Shown: piece after piece, positions 6,333 to 6,526 of the stretch
Layout of the letters: every line of letters begins with the position of its first letter
How positions within the stretch are numbered: position 1 is the stretch's first letter
NCBI GenBank assembly: GCA_937859105.1
Contig: CALMAD010000426.1
Coordinates: 1-6,526, forward strand
Direction of reading: 5' to 3'
DNA: 6,526 nt
From: an uncultured Propionibacteriaceae bacterium
Lineage (GTDB): Bacteria > Actinomycetota > Actinomycetes > Propionibacteriales > Propionibacteriaceae
Notes under the pieces: model-generated
What the model was told of the DNA's origin: nothing
What the model saw: only the letters and a program-made list of their open reading frames with translations
Database searches by the model: none
Program-made: the position numbers and the translations under genes

Positions 6333-6526
6333 GCCCGCTCCCCCGCTGGCTCGGGTTGCCTCAGGCGGCCCGGCCAGGCCGGGCGCGGCGGTCGTCCCCC
6401 GACGACGGGGCCGTCTCGCTCACGCGCGGGCAGCTGCGCACGGCCTGGCAGGCGGTCTCGCTGCTCGTCGGCTACCCGGGCGCCGAACTCCGCGCCCAGC
6501 TGCCGGCGCTGCGCTCGGCGATCGCC
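6329..6526 (+). CDS. narJ: Nitrate reductase molybdenum cofactor assembly chaperone, N-terminal part
   Basis: The frame is open from ATG 6329, which overlaps the narH stop by four bases, to the window end: 66 residues. NarJ binds apo-NarGH and is needed for cofactor insertion and membrane attachment; it is not part of the final enzyme. Residues 37 onward (RTAWQAVSLLVGYPGAELRAQLPAL) match the start of NarJ proteins, where a helix leads to a YP motif. Before this lie some 36 residues rich in Pro, Arg and Gly (LPQAARPGRARRSSPDD), an extension that E. coli NarJ lacks. The upstream GAGG (6312-6315) is 13 bases from the ATG, rather far, so coupling to narH translation probably matters. Identification rests on one short segment plus position in the operon. 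Confidence 0.85.
   Translation, partial: MSPLPRWLGLPQAARPGRARRSSPDDGAVSLTRGQLRTAWQAVSLLVGYPGAELRAQLPALRSAIA

Overview
The window is strongly GC-rich, with G or C at almost every third codon position. The proteins read like those of a high-GC actinobacterium: NarG and NarH resemble the Mycobacterium tuberculosis type more than the E. coli type (judged from memory of those sequences, no alignment run). It is most of a respiratory nitrate reductase operon, all on the + strand: the end of an unknown upstream gene (1-81), a short promoter region (82-187), a winged-helix regulator with a cysteine-rich C-terminus (188-940), narG (937-4641), narH (4665-6332) and the start of narJ (6329 to the window end). 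narI would be expected just beyond.

The genes are tightly packed. The regulator and narG overlap by four bases (ATGA), with the narG ribosome binding site inside the regulator's last codons. narG and narH are 23 bases apart, and narH and narJ again overlap by ATGA. One transcript from the 82-187 region could therefore make the regulator, the Mo-bisMGD catalytic subunit NarG, the four-cluster Fe-S subunit NarH and the assembly chaperone NarJ. Electrons would pass from quinol through NarI haems and NarH clusters to NarG, where nitrate is reduced to nitrite on the cytoplasmic side of the membrane.

The one clearly unusual thing is an in-frame amber stop (TAG, 2788-2790) almost exactly in the middle of narG. 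It replaces codon 618 of a 1234-residue frame, at a place where NarG proteins normally have glutamine (CAG, one transition away). The reading frame, codon bias and family similarity continue undamaged for 616 codons after it, and narH and narJ are intact. The candidates are a base-call or assembly error, a recent nonsense mutation, suppression or readthrough of UAG, or restart inside narG. The four other visible stops are TAA once and TGA three times, so TAG does not end any other gene here, but the sample is far too small to argue for a changed code. Apart from this, and a possible operator at the promoter, the window is an ordinary nar operon; I do not see a new system in it.
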